This document shows positions 62,771 through 64,000 of a stretch of DNA of 64,000 nt, in pieces. Each line of letters opens with the position of its first letter. The first letter of the stretch is position 1. The stretch lies in NCBI GenBank assembly GCA_033675545.1, contig JAWDGP010006836.1:403501-467500 (forward strand), read 5' to 3'. Both the position numbers and the translations under genes were made by a program. The notes under the pieces were generated by a model. The model did no database searches, was not told where the DNA came from, and saw nothing but the letters and a program-made list of their open reading frames with translations. This stretch comes from Elysia crispata (lineage: Eukaryota > Mollusca > Gastropoda > Plakobranchidae).

Positions 62771-63562
62771 AAATACATGGATAAAGCATGAATTGTCTGA
62801 TGAGAATTTTGAGTCTGCATATTCTAATTACTAGATGTTTGCCAAAACAAATTTGATGGAACCCAGGGAATCTCTCAATCACGTTGCTTGGGCTTGAAGT
62901 AAGCTACATCACTACTTGAGTGGTCGAGCCTTCAGGAAAAGTCAGACCTTTAACTTCAGAAACTACAAACTGATAGTCTGTTAACCCAACTAACCCAACA
63001 GTATTTTAAGGTCTGCCAAGGTTATTTGGTAGAAGGTAAACTTTACTAATAGTTGAAATAATAAGGAAAAACAAAATACAAGTATACTGGAACAAAAAAG
63101 TTTTGCTAGACAGACCATGGCCAGTCCTTTTAAATAAGGGAGATCTTTTTATCAAGAAACATTTTTTTTTTATTTCTGTTGTTGTAATACAACTGGGCTT
63201 CAACAAAACTTGGACAAAAAGAAATTTTCAATCAGATGAGCCTGATTCATTGAGTGTAATCAAAATTGTTTATCCTATTGACAGCAGCTTGGTCAGTGTA
63301 GTAAAAAAAAGTTTTCTAAGATTGCTTATTATTCAGTGGACTGACTGTATCAACTAATATTTCATTTTTGTCCTTCTGAGACCTTTTAAGTTTTATGTTT
63401 TATGAATTCTATAGGTTGCATTTCCTAAAGCGAATACAATAGAGTGCTTTGATATGCCTAAGCATGAGCCAGCACACATCAGGGAAGTTAGCATGTCCAA
63501 GTAACAGGCACTATCTCAGGGTTCCTTACAGTATAGAATATATTATGCATGTATGTATGTAT

Positions 63563-64000
63563 ACATTCAAGTCCGGTTATTTCGAAGTCATTGAGATAAA
63601 AAAAAGAACTTCGAATTATCTGAAATTCGAATTATCAGGATACATAGAGAAAAGAGAGTAAAAAAAAATGTGGTTGTCAGATCACTAACTTACTTGGATG
63701 TGTAGGGATTCACACCTGGTCCCCTTTTCCTTTCCTTCTCCTACTCCTAGTCTTATTGCACACTCTTGCCTAAGTGGTCGGAACATACCAGAATTGCTTG
63801 CCACACGAGCATAGCAAAACTTTCTTTGTTTTAAGTTAAGAAAACTGCTTTCAGATTAAAAAAAAAAAACATCAAGATGGCTTCGAATTAACCGGATCCT
63901 TCTTTCCAACTTCGAACTAACAGATATTCTTTTAAAAAAGCTTAAAGAGAGAAATATTTGGTAAAATTAATTGACTTCGAAATATCCGAAAATTCTAACT
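63563..64000. mobile_element. pogo/Tigger-like MITE, right end cut by the window edge
   Basis: The left end reads CGGTTATTTCGAAGTCA and the reverse complement of the last bases reads CGGATATTTCGAAGTCA, 16 of 17 identical. Inside each end are TTCGAATTATC and TTCGAATTAACC blocks typical of pogo/Tigger termini. At about 440 bp and without a reading frame it is non-autonomous. The exact outer borders and TA target site are not visible on the right. Confidence 0.6.

Overview
The window is nuclear DNA of an animal. It shows introns of 0.4 to 37 kb with GT/AG borders, very abundant microsatellites and minisatellites, small terminal-inverted-repeat transposon relics, and two spliced genes whose best matches are animal families. 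Frequent TAGATCTA and TAGGCCTA palindromes and long (GA)n/(CT)n tracts would suit a marine or freshwater mollusc, perhaps a gastropod. That placement is an impression, not a demonstrated result.

Gene 1 (minus strand, 1590-51475, continuing past the left edge) is a C2CD2/C2CD2L (TMEM24) family gene. Eleven exons join in frame into 554 codons: an N-terminal membrane anchor, an SMP/TULIP lipid-transfer domain, a glutamine-rich linker and a C2 domain. By family knowledge it is an ER-anchored lipid-transfer protein of ER-plasma membrane contacts. The C-terminal tail lies outside the window. Exon 1 (51080-51475) and exon 2 (13963-14058) join across a 37-kb intron that makes up more than half of the window.

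That intron is mostly repeats. It holds an 87-bp repeat that copies the exon 2 splice acceptor, a 73-bp array with an inverted partner, a 34-bp array (2.4 kb), a 77/78-bp hairpin-forming array (2.7 kb), a 36/40-bp array (4.1 kb), a 254-bp array, a 38-bp array, a 40-bp array, many (GA)n, (CT)n and (AT)n tracts, and a stretch resembling an LTR promoter. The very long reading frames in these arrays come from repeat periodicity and are not reported as genes.

Gene 2 (plus strand, 54246-61234) is PTPMT1, the mitochondrial phosphatidylglycerophosphate phosphatase of cardiolipin synthesis. It is complete in four exons (185 codons) and keeps its HCxxGxxRS signature. The two genes are divergent, with 2.8 kb between their start codons; that interval has a GC box and a perfect CRE-type palindrome next to gene 1. 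Both are lipid-related, but nothing in the sequence shows that they act together.

Transposon traces include a 328-bp piggyBac-type MITE (2866-3193), a pogo/Tigger-like MITE cut by the right edge (from about 63563), and a 140-bp inverted repeat around PTPMT1 exon 4. I saw no tRNA, rRNA or CRISPR, no bacterial-type operon and no intact transposase or reverse transcriptase.
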